This document shows positions 1-8,310 of a stretch of 39,000 nt of DNA, piece by piece. Both the position numbers and the translations under genes were made by a program. The DNA is from Pseudomonas gessardii. GTDB taxonomy: Bacteria > Pseudomonadota > Gammaproteobacteria > Pseudomonadales > Pseudomonadaceae. The notes beneath the pieces were generated by a model, which saw only the letters and a list, made by a program, of their open reading frames with translations, was not told the DNA's origin and did not search any database. The stretch covers positions 1-39,000 of the forward strand of contig NZ_MNPU01000057.1 in assembly GCF_001983165.1 (NCBI RefSeq), in the 5' to 3' direction. Numbering within the stretch: the stretch's first letter is position 1; every line of letters starts with the position of its first letter.

Positions 1-102
1 GATAAAGATAAACGGCTTTAACCTTGGGATCGGGGCGCATCATGGGCTGGCTCCAGAAAGAAAATCGGGAGCACAGCATCAGGTCGTACTTGGGTCATTT
101 GA

Positions 103-237
103 AGGTGGGGTTTATGGAGCGCTTACGATGCGGTCGTGGAACGATGCTATAGAGCCAAAGATTTTGTGAATGACGAGGACCGCCTCGACTACCTCTTCAA
201 GCTGTATGAAAAGATGACCGGAGCCCCAAATGCCTAA
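103..237 (+). pseudogene. C-terminal tail of a DNA methyltransferase-like protein (no start in window)
   Basis: The frame is open from 103 to the TAA at 235-237 and encodes a tail with YDAVVERCYR and DRLDYLFKLYEKMTG. This resembles the extreme C-terminus of class I SAM-dependent DNA methyltransferases of the MmeI/YeeA-like group. That is recognition by eye, not a search. An in-frame TGA lies at 100-102, so either a frameshift or a rearrangement cuts the gene just upstream, or the real body is outside the window. Another frame is open from 2 to 169 and is not recognisable. The stop overlaps the start of the helicase gene, which fits an operon in which the methyltransferase came first. Confidence 0.45.
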
Positions 238-2149
238 TTTAGTCGAAGTTTCCTACGCTCATACTGGGCAGAGTACCAGCATTAACAAATATGGTATGCG
301 TGAGATGCAAGCGAGCGCATTCGAAGCCAGGAACGCTCAATACCTCTTACTGAAAGCTCCTCCGGCCTCAGGAAAATCAAGGGCTTTGATGTTCATCGCC
401 CTCGACAAGCTAATCAACCAAGGGATATCAAAGGCAATTATTGCCGTGCCAGAGAGGTCCATCGGTGGGTCCTTTAGTAGTGTTGAACTGAGTAAGTTCG
501 GCTTCTTTTCTGACTGGAAGGTAGAACCCAAAAACAATCTTTGTACCCCAGGCGGCAACCAGAGCAAGGTTCAAGCCTTTGTGAATTTTCTGAAAGGTGA
601 AGACCAGGTTTTAGTCTGCACCCATGCAACCCTTCGCTACGCGTTTGAAGCTGTTGACGAATCAGAATTTGACAACGTACTTCTTGCGATAGACGAATTT
701 CACCACGTATCTGCGGACGGCGAAAATCGTCTTGGGGAGCTTTTGCGCTCAGTTATGGCAAAATCTGAGGCACATATAGTCGCAATGACCGGTTCCTACT
801 TCCGAGGCGACAGCGTTCCCGTCCTTCTCCCTGAGGACGAGGCACAGTTTACAAAAGTCACTTACAACTATTATAAACAGCTAAACGGCTACACTTACCT
901 CAAATCGTTGGGCATCGGTTATCATTTCTACCAAGGTAAATACACCAGCGCTATAGATGAGGTGTTGGATACAGACATAAAAACAATTCTTCACATCCCC
1001 AATGTACAGTCCGGCGAATCCACAAAAGATAAATACGATGAGGTGGATCGTATACTGGACATTATTGGTACGGTGACGCACCGCGACCCTGATACATGCG
1101 TCATTCATTTAAAGCGTCATGGTGATGGTAAAGATCTGAAAGTTGCAGACTTAGTGCATGATGAACCTAATGCTCGGGAACGGATTGTTGAGTATTTACG
1201 CAATATTGAGAAGCCGGAAGATATGGACCTTATCATAGCTCTGGGAATGGCTAAAGAAGGTTTTGACTGGAAGTTCTGCGAACATGCCTTAACAGTTGGC
1301 TATCGAGGCTCCCTTACTGAAATTATACAAATCATTGGTCGCTGCACTCGTGACAGCGATAATAAGATCCATGCACAGTTTACAAATCTTATAGCTCAGC
1401 CAGACGCGACCGACGAGTTAGTCAAACTTTCAGTAAATAACATGCTAAAAGCCATCACGTGCTCTCTACTAATGGAGCAGGTTTTGGCGCCTAACTTTAA
1501 ATTCAAAACAAAACTTAATGATGAAGATAAAAGCACTGAAAATGAGATCAAAGTCCGGGGATTGAAGGAGCCATCTTCTAAAAGGGTACGCGATATCATA
1601 GAATCTGACCTAAACGACCTTAAAGCGGCGATCCTCTCAGACGACAAAATAGTGAAGGCGTTGCCAGGCAACGTAGATCCTGAAGTCATTAATAAGGTCA
1701 TGATCCCAAAAATTATTAAAATAAAATACCCTGAATTGAGTGACGAAGAAGTTGAAGAGGTTCGTCAGCAAGTAGTTGTTGACTCAGTGATAAAGAACGG
1801 TGAGATTAAAGAAGAAGGTAACAAACGCTTTGTTCGTATGGCTGATAAATTTATTAATATAGACGACCTTCACATTGATCTGATTGATCGAGTGAATCCG
1901 TTCCAGAAAGCATTTGAAATTCTTTCTAAGTCTCTTACTACCAAAATATTCAAAGTCATACAAGATACTATCGAAGCTACCCGCATCCAGATGAGTGATG
2001 ATGAGGCCATTTTACTATGGCCAAAAATAAAAGATTTTTACAAATCGCGACAGCGTGAACCGGAAATCAATTCACCTGATCCCCTTGAACGGCGCATGGC
2101 CGAAGCGCTTGTTTATATCAAAGCGCAGCGTAGACAGCAGGGAGTATAA
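230..2149 (+). CDS. SF2 DEAD/DEAH-type helicase of a restriction-like operon
   Basis: This 639-residue protein has a Walker A at about residues 42-51 (KAPPASGKSR), a DEFH Walker B near 155 (LLAIDEFHHV), a TGS motif III (VAMTGSYF), and motifs V/VI in the second RecA lobe (GMAKEGFDW, then QIIGRCTRD). These are the motor motifs of SF2 helicase/translocases such as those of Type I and III restriction systems. No nuclease motif is visible, so it probably supplies ATP-driven DNA translocation or unwinding. Residues about 595-639 form a small module (DFYKSRQREP, then ERRMAEALVYIKAQRR) that reappears in the N-terminus of the next protein. The ATG overlaps the preceding stop by 8 nt and has GGAG just upstream. 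Base composition is more AT-rich than most of the window. Confidence 0.85.
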   Translation: MPNLVEVSYAHTGQSTSINKYGMREMQASAFEARNAQYLLLKAPPASGKSRALMFIALDKLINQGISKAIIAVPERSIGGSFSSVELSKFGFFSDWKVEPKNNLCTPGGNQSKVQAFVNFLKGEDQVLVCTHATLRYAFEAVDESEFDNVLLAIDEFHHVSADGENRLGELLRSVMAKSEAHIVAMTGSYFRGDSVPVLLPEDEAQFTKVTYNYYKQLNGYTYLKSLGIGYHFYQGKYTSAIDEVLDTDIKTILHIPNVQSGESTKDKYDEVDRILDIIGTVTHRDPDTCVIHLKRHGDGKDLKVADLVHDEPNARERIVEYLRNIEKPEDMDLIIALGMAKEGFDWKFCEHALTVGYRGSLTEIIQIIGRCTRDSDNKIHAQFTNLIAQPDATDELVKLSVNNMLKAITCSLLMEQVLAPNFKFKTKLNDEDKSTENEIKVRGLKEPSSKRVRDIIESDLNDLKAAILSDDKIVKALPGNVDPEVINKVMIPKIIKIKYPELSDEEVEEVRQQVVVDSVIKNGEIKEEGNKRFVRMADKFINIDDLHIDLIDRVNPFQKAFEILSKSLTTKIFKVIQDTIEATRIQMSDDEAILLWPKIKDFYKSRQREPEINSPDPLERRMAEALVYIKAQRRQQGV

Positions 2150-2152
2150 AAT

Positions 2153-3325
2153 ATGGAGAAGGAAACGCTGCTGAAAATGTTACAAGACGATGATCTTGGC
2201 TTGCTCAATATAAAGCCTACTCGTACTGCCATTTCCATTGATGAGCGCTTGCTTCAATCTTTTGTTCAAATCAACAATTTTTACACAGAGCACAGCCGTG
2301 AGCCACAGTCGAATCCTACTGACATTTTGGAGTTTCAGCTTTTCAATAGATTAAAAGGTATACGAGCCAATAAGCAAAAATGTGATTCTCTGCGCCACGC
2401 TGACGAATTTAAGTTACTAGATCATATCGAGCCTGAAAAGAATATTTCTTCAGTCGCTGATATTTTTGATGATGATGCTTTCGGTCTGCTGGACAACGAA
2501 GCTGACGGCATTTTTAATCTAAAACACGTTCCTTCATCTCCTATAAACATGCCTGATAAAATCGCGCAGCGGAAGCGCTGCGAGGACTTCGATAAATTTG
2601 AACAGTTATTTAAAGCGTGTCATTCTGAACTTACGTCTGGCATCCGGGAGGCACGGCCGTTTACGGGTGAGCAGCAGATAAAACCTGGACATTTCTTCAT
2701 TCTTCACGGTATTACGGCTTATGTAGCTGAGGTAGGTGAGAAAGAAGTAAAAAACGGGAAAGTAAATGCCCGATTACGCTGTATATTTGAGAACGGTACA
2801 GAGTCAAATATGCTCCTTCGTTCCCTAGCTACTGAGTTGTATAAGGATGAAACTGGGCGGCGAATTCTTGATCACCAAGAAAAGGCTTTAGAGGCTTTGG
2901 AGCTTATTAAGTCGGAAGATGTGAAGTCAGGCCATCTTTACATTCTAAGTTCTCTCAGTCAGGACCCTGGAATTTCATCAATCGAGAATCTCTATAAGAT
3001 TGGATACTCTACGGTGCCGGTGAAAGAACGCATAAAAAAAGCTGCAGATGAACCTACTTATTTGATGGCCAACGTCAAAATTATCTCCGTATTCGAATGT
3101 TATAATTTAAATCCTCAAAAACTTGAACTTCTACTTCATACTTTTTTTGGAAGCTCCTGTCTTAATGTCGACGTTTTTGACAAAAAAGGAAATAGATTTT
3201 CCCCTCGTGAGTGGTTTATAGCTCCGTTACGAATTATCGAAGCCGCTGCATATATGCTGATAAACGGAGAAATTCTTAACTATCGATATGACTCGGAATC
3301 TATGGAAATTGTTGAAATACGATGA
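2153..3325 (+). CDS. GIY-YIG nuclease (T5orf172/Mug113-like C-terminal domain)
   Basis: The gene starts 3 nt after the helicase stop, so the two are surely co-transcribed. The C-terminal third (about residues 255-355) has the T5orf172/Mug113 variant of the GIY-YIG fold: GHLYIL, then YKIGYS, RI, a helix with LELLLH, and a final EWF. This fold normally cuts DNA. Residues about 36-80 (INNFYTEHSREP, then FQLFNRLKGIRANK) match the last 45 residues of the helicase in spacing and key residues. A DD-x-GLL motif occurs twice (near residues 12 and 106). The likely role is the cleaving subunit of a restriction-like complex driven by the helicase; that role is inferred from the operon and fold. Confidence 0.75.
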   Translation: MEKETLLKMLQDDDLGLLNIKPTRTAISIDERLLQSFVQINNFYTEHSREPQSNPTDILEFQLFNRLKGIRANKQKCDSLRHADEFKLLDHIEPEKNISSVADIFDDDAFGLLDNEADGIFNLKHVPSSPINMPDKIAQRKRCEDFDKFEQLFKACHSELTSGIREARPFTGEQQIKPGHFFILHGITAYVAEVGEKEVKNGKVNARLRCIFENGTESNMLLRSLATELYKDETGRRILDHQEKALEALELIKSEDVKSGHLYILSSLSQDPGISSIENLYKIGYSTVPVKERIKKAADEPTYLMANVKIISVFECYNLNPQKLELLLHTFFGSSCLNVDVFDKKGNRFSPREWFIAPLRIIEAAAYMLINGEILNYRYDSESMEIVEIR

Positions 3326-3351
3326 TATTTATTTAACTCACAACGACATTG

Positions 3352-3480
3352 CATGCTAAGCATTCAGCCTGTCAGATTGTGGCTAAAGAGGTTGACGCCA
3401 AAGCGCCAGAAAATGCACATTTCTGCCCTACTCTGACGCTACGCGAGTGATCCGCCCGACGCCAATTGAGGTGTGCGCCA
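3352..3480 (+). repeat. Diverged copy of the chrA mini-transposon subterminal sequence
   Basis: From GCTAAGCATTC onward this stretch aligns, almost without gaps, to the reverse complement of 25302-25424, the inner flank of the right terminal repeat of the chrA element. Shared blocks include CCTGTCAG, TTGACGCC, CAGAAAATGCA and TCTGACGC. The terminal repeat proper is decayed or replaced upstream, where only the inner GCTAAG is recognisable. It is therefore a relic of a related Tn3-type end right behind the GIY-YIG gene. The rest of the gap, 3481-3762, shows no gene I can support. Confidence 0.65.
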
Positions 3481-3762
3481 TTTGGACACCGCCTGCCCAA
3501 CGTATGGTCTTGCAAACTGCCAGCTGGGCTTGTCGTAAAATTTTACCGTGTTGTCTATGCACCCCTGCTTGGCCTTGAGTAGGACGTCGGAACCTGCGCT
3601 ACCAAACGATGACGGCGGGCCACTTGGTAACTCGCGGATGAGCGGGCAAACAGTCCTGCAGGACGGTGCGCAGGTCGCCCGCGACTGGAGGCAGGAAAAA
3701 ATTCAGAGTCCAGCCTTATTGTCAGATACTCTTTGCCGCTCGCCTGGAGCTAGAGCGGTCCT

Positions 3763-3990
3763 ATGAGTTATACGGTTTGCTACACCATTGATAATAAGAG
3801 GATCGTAACCCGCTTGCAGGTGGAGAACCTAACCCCCTATGCGGCTGTAGCCTATGCGTTATTGGAATCAGGTATGGTAGAAGGCGAGCCTCATACATGG
3901 CCTCCATCCTATGAGGGACTTGTCGAGGCCGCTCGCAAGATTGGTCTAACGGACGTCTGTTTTCATCGAACGCTTGGTAAGAAGCGGTAG
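3763..3990 (+). CDS. Small conserved-looking hypothetical protein, 75 aa
   Basis: A 75-residue acidic-to-neutral protein beginning MSYTVCYTID with a central LTPYAAVAYALLESG segment. No signal peptide or membrane segment is visible. The composition and the ALTPYAA-like core look like the small soluble proteins of unknown function common in Pseudomonas (possibly the DUF6555 type), but I cannot confirm this. No strong ribosome binding site precedes the ATG. A longer frame on the other strand (3761-4123) has low-complexity, shadow-like composition and was not chosen. Confidence 0.45.
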   Translation: MSYTVCYTIDNKRIVTRLQVENLTPYAAVAYALLESGMVEGEPHTWPPSYEGLVEAARKIGLTDVCFHRTLGKKR

Positions 3991-4124
3991 GTCTTGCCTG
4001 ATGTCCCTCACAAGACTGCGAATTAGCAAACCGGCTACCTACTGATGCCCTCCAAAATGCCCCCTCATTGCTGTTCCACAGCGGTTTGGTATACTGCGGG
4101 CTTGCGCTCCTTCGCAGAGCCAAA

Positions 4125-4156
4125 GAAACCCGTTAGCCTTGCCGGGCGCGGGTTTC
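4125..4156. terminator. Stem-loop, possible terminator of the minus-strand operon
   Basis: GAAACCCG at 4125-4132 pairs perfectly with CGGGTTTC at 4149-4156 across a 16-nt loop. Read on the minus strand it is followed by TTT and lies about 20 nt beyond the stop at 4176 of the interrupted gene. It could act as a weak intrinsic terminator. Confidence 0.4.
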
Positions 4157-4175
4157 ACCCCTTTTACTTCCCCCG

Positions 4176-4664
4176 TCACTTGCTGCGTCTCCACATTGGC
4201 CCTAGTTCACAGCACTTAAGCGCTTCATCAAGCGTTGGGAATGTGCCCCAGTTCGTGGGTCTATCGCATGCACCGCCGTCTAGACAGTGGACGCTGTACG
4301 ATTTTCCTTCTGGATACCACTCAAAGAAATCGGCCTTGTCCTTTGTTAGCTTGGCGTTGAATTCGTCGTCACTAAGAACAAACTCGTTACCCTCGTAACG
4401 ATGATGACCTTGAACGCTCCGAGTGTGTGCCTCGCTTTGTTCCTAGGAATACGATTCGATGTAAAGCAAACCCTCCCAATCTTCTAACCCCAGCGGTTCG
4501 CGATGCTCATTGGCGGTGTTACCAAAATCGTCACGCAGTGTCGGATTGAATGGGTATTCATTTCCGACAGTCGATTGATTCTGTGGCCGGTGTTTGGCCA
4601 GGCAGACATCAACGTTTGTGCGCTGTCTATCGAAGCCGGGGATTGATCTTGTCTTTGCGGTCAT
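4176..4664 (-). pseudogene. Hypothetical gene interrupted by an in-frame amber codon
   Basis: From an ATG at 4664 the frame encodes 73 residues ending LEDWEGLLYIESYS, then TAG at 4443-4445, then 88 more sense codons in the same frame to TGA at 4176. The second half (YEGNEFVLSDDEFNAKL, then WYPEGKSYSVHCLDGGACD and NWGTFPTLDEALKCC) has strong protein character but no ATG, GTG or TTG of its own near the stop. A good ribosome binding site (AAGGAGG, 4 nt from the ATG) and an upstream 33-codon gene show that the start is real. A nonsense mutation of a roughly 162-residue protein is most likely; readthrough is possible but unsupported. I do not recognise the family. Confidence 0.6.
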
Positions 4665-4675
4665 CGGCCTCCTTA

Positions 4676-4777
4676 TTACTGGGGTTCGTTGTTGGTCAGT
4701 TGAATTGCTGGAAGGTCTGGCAGCAATTCGTCAAAGATTTCTTGATTAGGTGGGGGCAATCCATCGCCGTGCGGCAT
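4676..4777 (-). CDS. Small protein, 33 aa, first gene of a two-gene operon
   Basis: ATG at 4777 (MPHGDGLPPPNQEIFDELL...) to TAA at 4676-4678, with GGGAGA 7 nt upstream. Its stop is followed by a second TAA and directly by the AAGGAGG that serves the next gene, so the two are tightly coupled. It is rich in Pro, Asp and Leu with no membrane segment. The function is unknown. Its promoter region ends abruptly at the repeat unit starting near 4796, so the operon may have lost its native promoter. Confidence 0.45.
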   Translation of the reverse strand: MPHGDGLPPPNQEIFDELLPDLPAIQLTNNEPQ

Positions 4778-4795
4778 TTGGATGTCTCCCTTATC

Positions 4796-4972
4796 TGTAC
4801 CGGCTTGCAATCGAAAACGGCCGTGCTCGCAATCAGCGCAATTTCCGGCTCAGATTAACTGCGACTGACGGAGCCGTCTGGCTCAGATTATTTGCGAGCG
4901 AGCTTGCATTCAGCCGCGCCGGCTTGCATTCCATCGTTCCCTACTCACATTAACTGCAACTAGCCCCGTCTT
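4796..4972 (+). repeat. 175-bp repeat unit, copy A (IS21-type end arrays suspected)
   Basis: This block aligns without gaps to the reverse complement of 12930-13104, at roughly two-thirds identity by eye. It contains several copies of a motif of about 20 nt: CAGATTAACTGCGACTGA, CAGATTATTTGCGAGCGA, CACATTAACTGCAACTA, and GCTTGCATTC twice. Arrays of this kind resemble the multiple transposase-binding repeats at IS21-family ends, but no istA or istB lies beside it. The right edge cuts a DUF736 gene; the left edge abuts the leader of the 33-aa gene. Confidence 0.55.
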
Positions 4973-5003
4973 TAGAGGTGGTAAAGATGCCGATGATGGC
5001 CAT
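4950..5003 (-). pseudogene. 5' fragment of a DUF736 gene
   Basis: ATG at 5003 preceded by AAAGGAG begins MAIIGIFTTSKDG, the usual N-terminus of DUF736 proteins (MANIGTFT...DG in relatives). After about 13 codons it runs into repeat unit A and meets a stop. DUF736 proteins are small and typical of plasmids and integrative elements. This one is certainly non-functional. Confidence 0.6.
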
Positions 5004-5401
5004 GGTGTTCTCCTTTCGGATTCATGGTCGCGCCCATCGCGTCCTTGTTGTGAGCCGATCGGCGGGTGAGGGCCGAACGCACTGCCAATGCAGCCGAAAC
5101 GTAGAGAAGGACCTTGAGCTCCGAACAATTTGTTGCGCGAGAAAGCCGCTCGCCGGCGGGGAAAATGTTCGGTGGGAACGGTTGTGGGCCCAGGTCCGAT
5201 CCCGCCAGGATTCACGACGACTCAAGGACGCATGGCTGACCGGCCGGACAGGAGTATTGGCCGACTCTAAACACCAGTCGTAGGCGCTGGAATCTCGCGA
5301 CATGCGTAGCCCTTGCTTGGCGAAAAATATTCCCGATCGCCGAGCGCTCGATCTGACATTCGTCGTTCGGTATAGTAAAGAGTGCAGACCAGGCAGATAG
5401 G
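5004..5401. other. Intergenic stretch without a supported gene
   Basis: Several frames are open here on both strands, but their translations are Arg/Ser/Pro-rich and overlap one another, as expected of shadow frames in GC-rich DNA. It holds the leader of the DUF736 fragment (ribosome site at about 5009). I see no clear RNA gene or repeat. Confidence 0.4.
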
Positions 5402-5724
5402 GGCGCCGGTAGCTTAAGGCCAAACCAGAGACGAGCCGCGCGAATGCTCGCCGAGGACCCGGTTTTCAAGCGCATGAGCTTATTTGACCGCGACGGAAAC
5501 TTGGTCTCCTCAAGCCACGCGGATGAACCGCAAAAACTCCCTGCGGGTTGGCTGTCGCAACTGCGCGAACACACGGGTAGAAGTGCCCCGGCCAGGCGCG
5601 GAGGCTTCGATGAGCGCGGATCGGACATCTTGTCCTAACGGTCGACCCCGCCAGCGGGGGCTTCGTCAGCACCGCGCTGCAATTGCCGGCAGGGCTCTGG
5701 GACAACCATCTGCGTCTGGTCTGA
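5402..5724 (+). pseudogene. Frameshifted fragment of an extracellular sensor (Cache-like) domain
   Basis: One frame (to about 5635) reads MLAEDPVFKRMSLFDRDGNL, SSSHADEP, then LPAGWLSQLREH. After a frame change, another reads GHLVLTVDPASGGFVSTAL, LPAGLWDNHLRLV and stops at 5724. Both halves look like a periplasmic PDC/Cache sensor domain of a diguanylate cyclase or similar signalling protein. No intact start, transmembrane or output domain is present. It lies just before an intact chemoreceptor, but the receptor has its own N-terminal domain, so the fragment is probably an unrelated relic. Confidence 0.5.
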
Positions 5725-5846
5725 AAGCGTTCAAGTATCGCAGCGGTACGCCGACATAAGGGGGCGAACGAACGGTCATTTGGCTGACCGCTCGCTCAAT
5801 CTTGCGTATGACTCAAGCGCCCCCCTTTCGATACGAGACCGCCCAG

Positions 5847-7472
5847 ATGCTCTTGAAAAAATCCCTGCGCGCTCAGCTGCTCACACTGATCGGCGGCAGC
5901 CTGTTGGTGATATTGCTGATCGCCTTCGCCAGTTTTTCCTTCTTGTCGGATGACATTTCCAAGTATCAACAACTACTCAAGGGTCCGATCGAAACGTCGC
6001 GCCTGATCGACGAAGCCAACGTGGAATTCAAAGTGCAGGTGCAGGAGTGGAAGAACGTCTTGCTGCGTGGCAAATCACCTGAAGCCTTGAGCAAGTACTG
6101 GCAAAGCTTCGAGAACCAGGAACGAAAGGTCCAGGACATCCTGGGCAGACTCGTTGAGCGAAGCGAGCACAACCCTGCCCTGTCAAAGCAGCTCCGCGAC
6201 CTGCACGAGGAGCACCGGCGCCTCGGCGCCGCCTACCGCGCGGGCCGTGCGGCCTACATCGCCGGCGGAAACGATCCATTCGCCGGCGACGAGGCGGTTC
6301 AAGGCATCGACCGTGCCACCAGCGAACAGCTCAGTGGTTTGGTCATCCAGCAGCGCGATTCGGCGCTGCATCGTTCGGAAACCATCAGCGAAGCCGCAGA
6401 TCGTAAAATAGTCGTCGGCTCGTTGGTAATGCTAGCCGCTGGCGTTTTCATCGCCTTGCTCAGCCTATGGTTGGTAAACCGCAATCTGATCGCCCCCATC
6501 CGTCACCTGATCGACCACATCGCCAAGCTCAGCCAGGGCGACTTTGCACAGCGCGTCGATGCGTCCCGTGCTGACGAATTGGGACGTCTGGCAGTTGCCG
6601 CGAATATCCTGCGTGACTTCCTTGCCGATACGTTCACCCTCCTGCAACGCAACACCTCGGACCTGGACAGCGCCAGTGGTGAATTGAGCGCCATCGCCGC
6701 ACTGATGGGCCAAGGCACTCGCGAGCAGTTCTCGCGCACCGATCAGGTCGCTACCGCCATGCATGAAATGTCCGCTACGGCGCAGGAAGTCGCCCGTCAC
6801 GCCGCCGAAGCCGCGCGTGCAGCGGATGCGGCCGATCATTCGGCGCAGCAGGGTGAGACCATGATGCGTTCGACTATCCAGACCATTACCCACATGCGCG
6901 GCGAGATCAGCAACACCGCCGAGGTAATACGCCGTCTGGAGACCGATAGCGGTCGCATTGGCAAGGTGCTGGAAGTTATTCGCGGCATCGCCGACCAGAC
7001 CAATCTGCTGGCGCTAAACGCAGCCATCGAAGCCGCCCGCGCGGGCGATGCCGGACGCGGGTTTGCCGTCGTTGCCGACGAGGTGCGCACGCTGGCCAGG
7101 CGCACCGCCGACTCCACCGCTGAAATTCATCAGATTATCGACACGGTGCAGACCGGCGCGGTGGATGCGGTGCGTGCGATTGAAAATGGACAAACCCGCA
7201 GCAACGAAGGTGTCGAACAGGTTACGGAAGCGGGCAGCATGCTTCAGCGCATCACCCAAGAAGTCGAAGCGATCCGCGACATGAACCGTCAGATCGCTAC
7301 CGCTGCCGAAGAGCAGACGTCCGTGGCGGAAGATATCTCGCGCAATCTGACCGAAATTACCGCCATCGCCACCACCAACCAGGACAATGTCGAGCGTACC
7401 GAGGCAGCCAGCCAGAACCTGCATACGCTGTCGGCCCAGCTCAGCGAAGTGACGCACCGCCTCGCGGGCTGA
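5847..7472 (+). CDS. Methyl-accepting chemotaxis protein
   Basis: This inner-membrane chemoreceptor signals to CheA/CheW. From ATG 5847 the 541-residue product begins MLLKKSLRAQ, with TM1 at about residues 10-34, a periplasmic helical domain of about 150 residues, TM2 near 192-215, and a HAMP region (NLIAPIRHLIDHIAKLSQGD). A long coiled coil follows, with the conserved hairpin tip (IADQTNLLALNAAIEAARAG, then GFAVVADEVRTLA). There is no CheR-docking pentapeptide at the C-terminus. An ATG at 5808 would add 13 residues; the later start gives a normal N-terminus before TM1, though neither has a strong ribosome site. The ligand is unknown. Such receptors occur as cargo in mobile DNA of pseudomonads. 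Confidence 0.9.
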   Translation: MLLKKSLRAQLLTLIGGSLLVILLIAFASFSFLSDDISKYQQLLKGPIETSRLIDEANVEFKVQVQEWKNVLLRGKSPEALSKYWQSFENQERKVQDILGRLVERSEHNPALSKQLRDLHEEHRRLGAAYRAGRAAYIAGGNDPFAGDEAVQGIDRATSEQLSGLVIQQRDSALHRSETISEAADRKIVVGSLVMLAAGVFIALLSLWLVNRNLIAPIRHLIDHIAKLSQGDFAQRVDASRADELGRLAVAANILRDFLADTFTLLQRNTSDLDSASGELSAIAALMGQGTREQFSRTDQVATAMHEMSATAQEVARHAAEAARAADAADHSAQQGETMMRSTIQTITHMRGEISNTAEVIRRLETDSGRIGKVLEVIRGIADQTNLLALNAAIEAARAGDAGRGFAVVADEVRTLARRTADSTAEIHQIIDTVQTGAVDAVRAIENGQTRSNEGVEQVTEAGSMLQRITQEVEAIRDMNRQIATAAEEQTSVAEDISRNLTEITAIATTNQDNVERTEAASQNLHTLSAQLSEVTHRLAG

Positions 7473-7561
7473 CACAGGCTCTGCTCCGGCCCTAGATGAT
7501 CGGTGTCACCACGTTGCTAGGTCCGACTCATCCGAGTTCGAGGGAGTTGGGGCAGGGCCGA

Positions 7562-7812
7562 TCAACATGGCTTGTCTCGTGCTTGGTCGATTCGTTCCTG
7601 CATCGCCTGCATGACTTCTCGTGGGTGTACGACTTGGCGTTGGGGTCGTCGGCCTCACGGAGAGCTTCTTCGACCTCGCGGGTCATCCGCTCATATTCTT
7701 CTGGCCACAGCGCTTGCTCCATGCGCAGCGACGCCTGCCCCAGTAGGTGCAGACCGAACAGACGCATGTCATTGGTGGCGATGACGTGCTCTCGAATCCG
7801 CACCTGGATCAC
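7562..7812 (-). pseudogene. Small hypothetical gene with a 3' frameshift
   Basis: GTG at 7812 overlaps the preceding stop (GTGA), indicating coupling. The product begins MIQVRIREHVIATNDMRLFG, then EEYERMTREVEEALREAD. Near 7620 the frame changes: the encoded frame turns into a Cys/Arg-rich tail ending at 7528, whereas the neighbouring frame gives a natural continuation (EVMQAMQERIDQARDK) with a stop at 7562. One missing base explains this. The family is not recognised; it sits last in the toxin-antitoxin operon. Confidence 0.5.
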
Positions 7813-7993
7813 CTCATCGCCAGTTGATGCAGCTTCAACAGGTCGGTGCGCAGTTGCGGAGGCCCGCCGTCTGCGTTGTCACTCAATCGCCGCGCAGCTC
7901 GTCCACGGCATCGACTGCCCGCAGCAGTGCGGTGGTATCGAAACTCTCGGGAGTCAGTTCGTTCCAATCGTCGTCGGTGATGCTGATTGTCAT
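7809..7993 (-). pseudogene. Small hypothetical gene with an internal frameshift
   Basis: ATG at 7993 with an AAGGAAAG leader encodes MTISITDDDWNELTPESFD, TTALLRAVDAVDELRGD and then stops at 7883. In a neighbouring frame the protein continues naturally (RRLSDNADGGPPQLRTDLLKL, then HQLAMR) to TGA at 7809-7811, which overlaps the next gene start. The two halves look like one acidic protein of about 62 residues broken by a frameshift near 7885. Function unknown. Confidence 0.5.
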
Positions 7994-8028
7994 GTAGCTT
8001 CTTTCCTTGTCCTGGGCAGACCCCGGCG

Positions 8029-8310
8029 TTACAGGCCAAGCTCGCTATGCGATCCGAGACGCACGAGTTGCAGCACGGCGTCATCCGGCTTGCGGTAAAT
8101 CAACACCAGGTCGGGCTTGATGTGACAGTCCCGGTGGTCTTTCCAGTCGCCGGTGAGGGCGTGGTCACGGTGCTTCTCGGCCAGAGGCTGGTTATTCGCC
8201 AGGGCTGTGACGACGGCAATGAAATCGCTCGCCAGCGTCTGACGATGCGGGCCTTTGGCTTCGCGTTTATAATCGCGTTTGAACCGGCTGGTCTGTTCAA
8301 TCGTCCGCAT
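8029..8310 (-). CDS. YafQ/RelE-family toxin
   Basis: This 93-residue protein has the YafQ signature: FKRDYKR near the N-terminus, EKHRDHALTGDWKDHRDCHI, then PDLVLIYRK and LVRLGSHSEL. The His residues around 45-62 and near 87 match the positions used for ribosome-dependent mRNA cleavage in YafQ. It overlaps the antitoxin gene by 14 nt, the usual arrangement for co-expression. The toxin appears intact although both genes downstream are frameshifted. Confidence 0.85.
   Translation of the reverse strand: MRTIEQTSRFKRDYKREAKGPHRQTLASDFIAVVTALANNQPLAEKHRDHALTGDWKDHRDCHIKPDLVLIYRKPDDAVLQLVRLGSHSELGL

Noticed and set aside
3548..3766. A 72-codon plus-strand frame.
   Set aside because: No ribosome site, low-information composition, overlaps eroded transposon relic.
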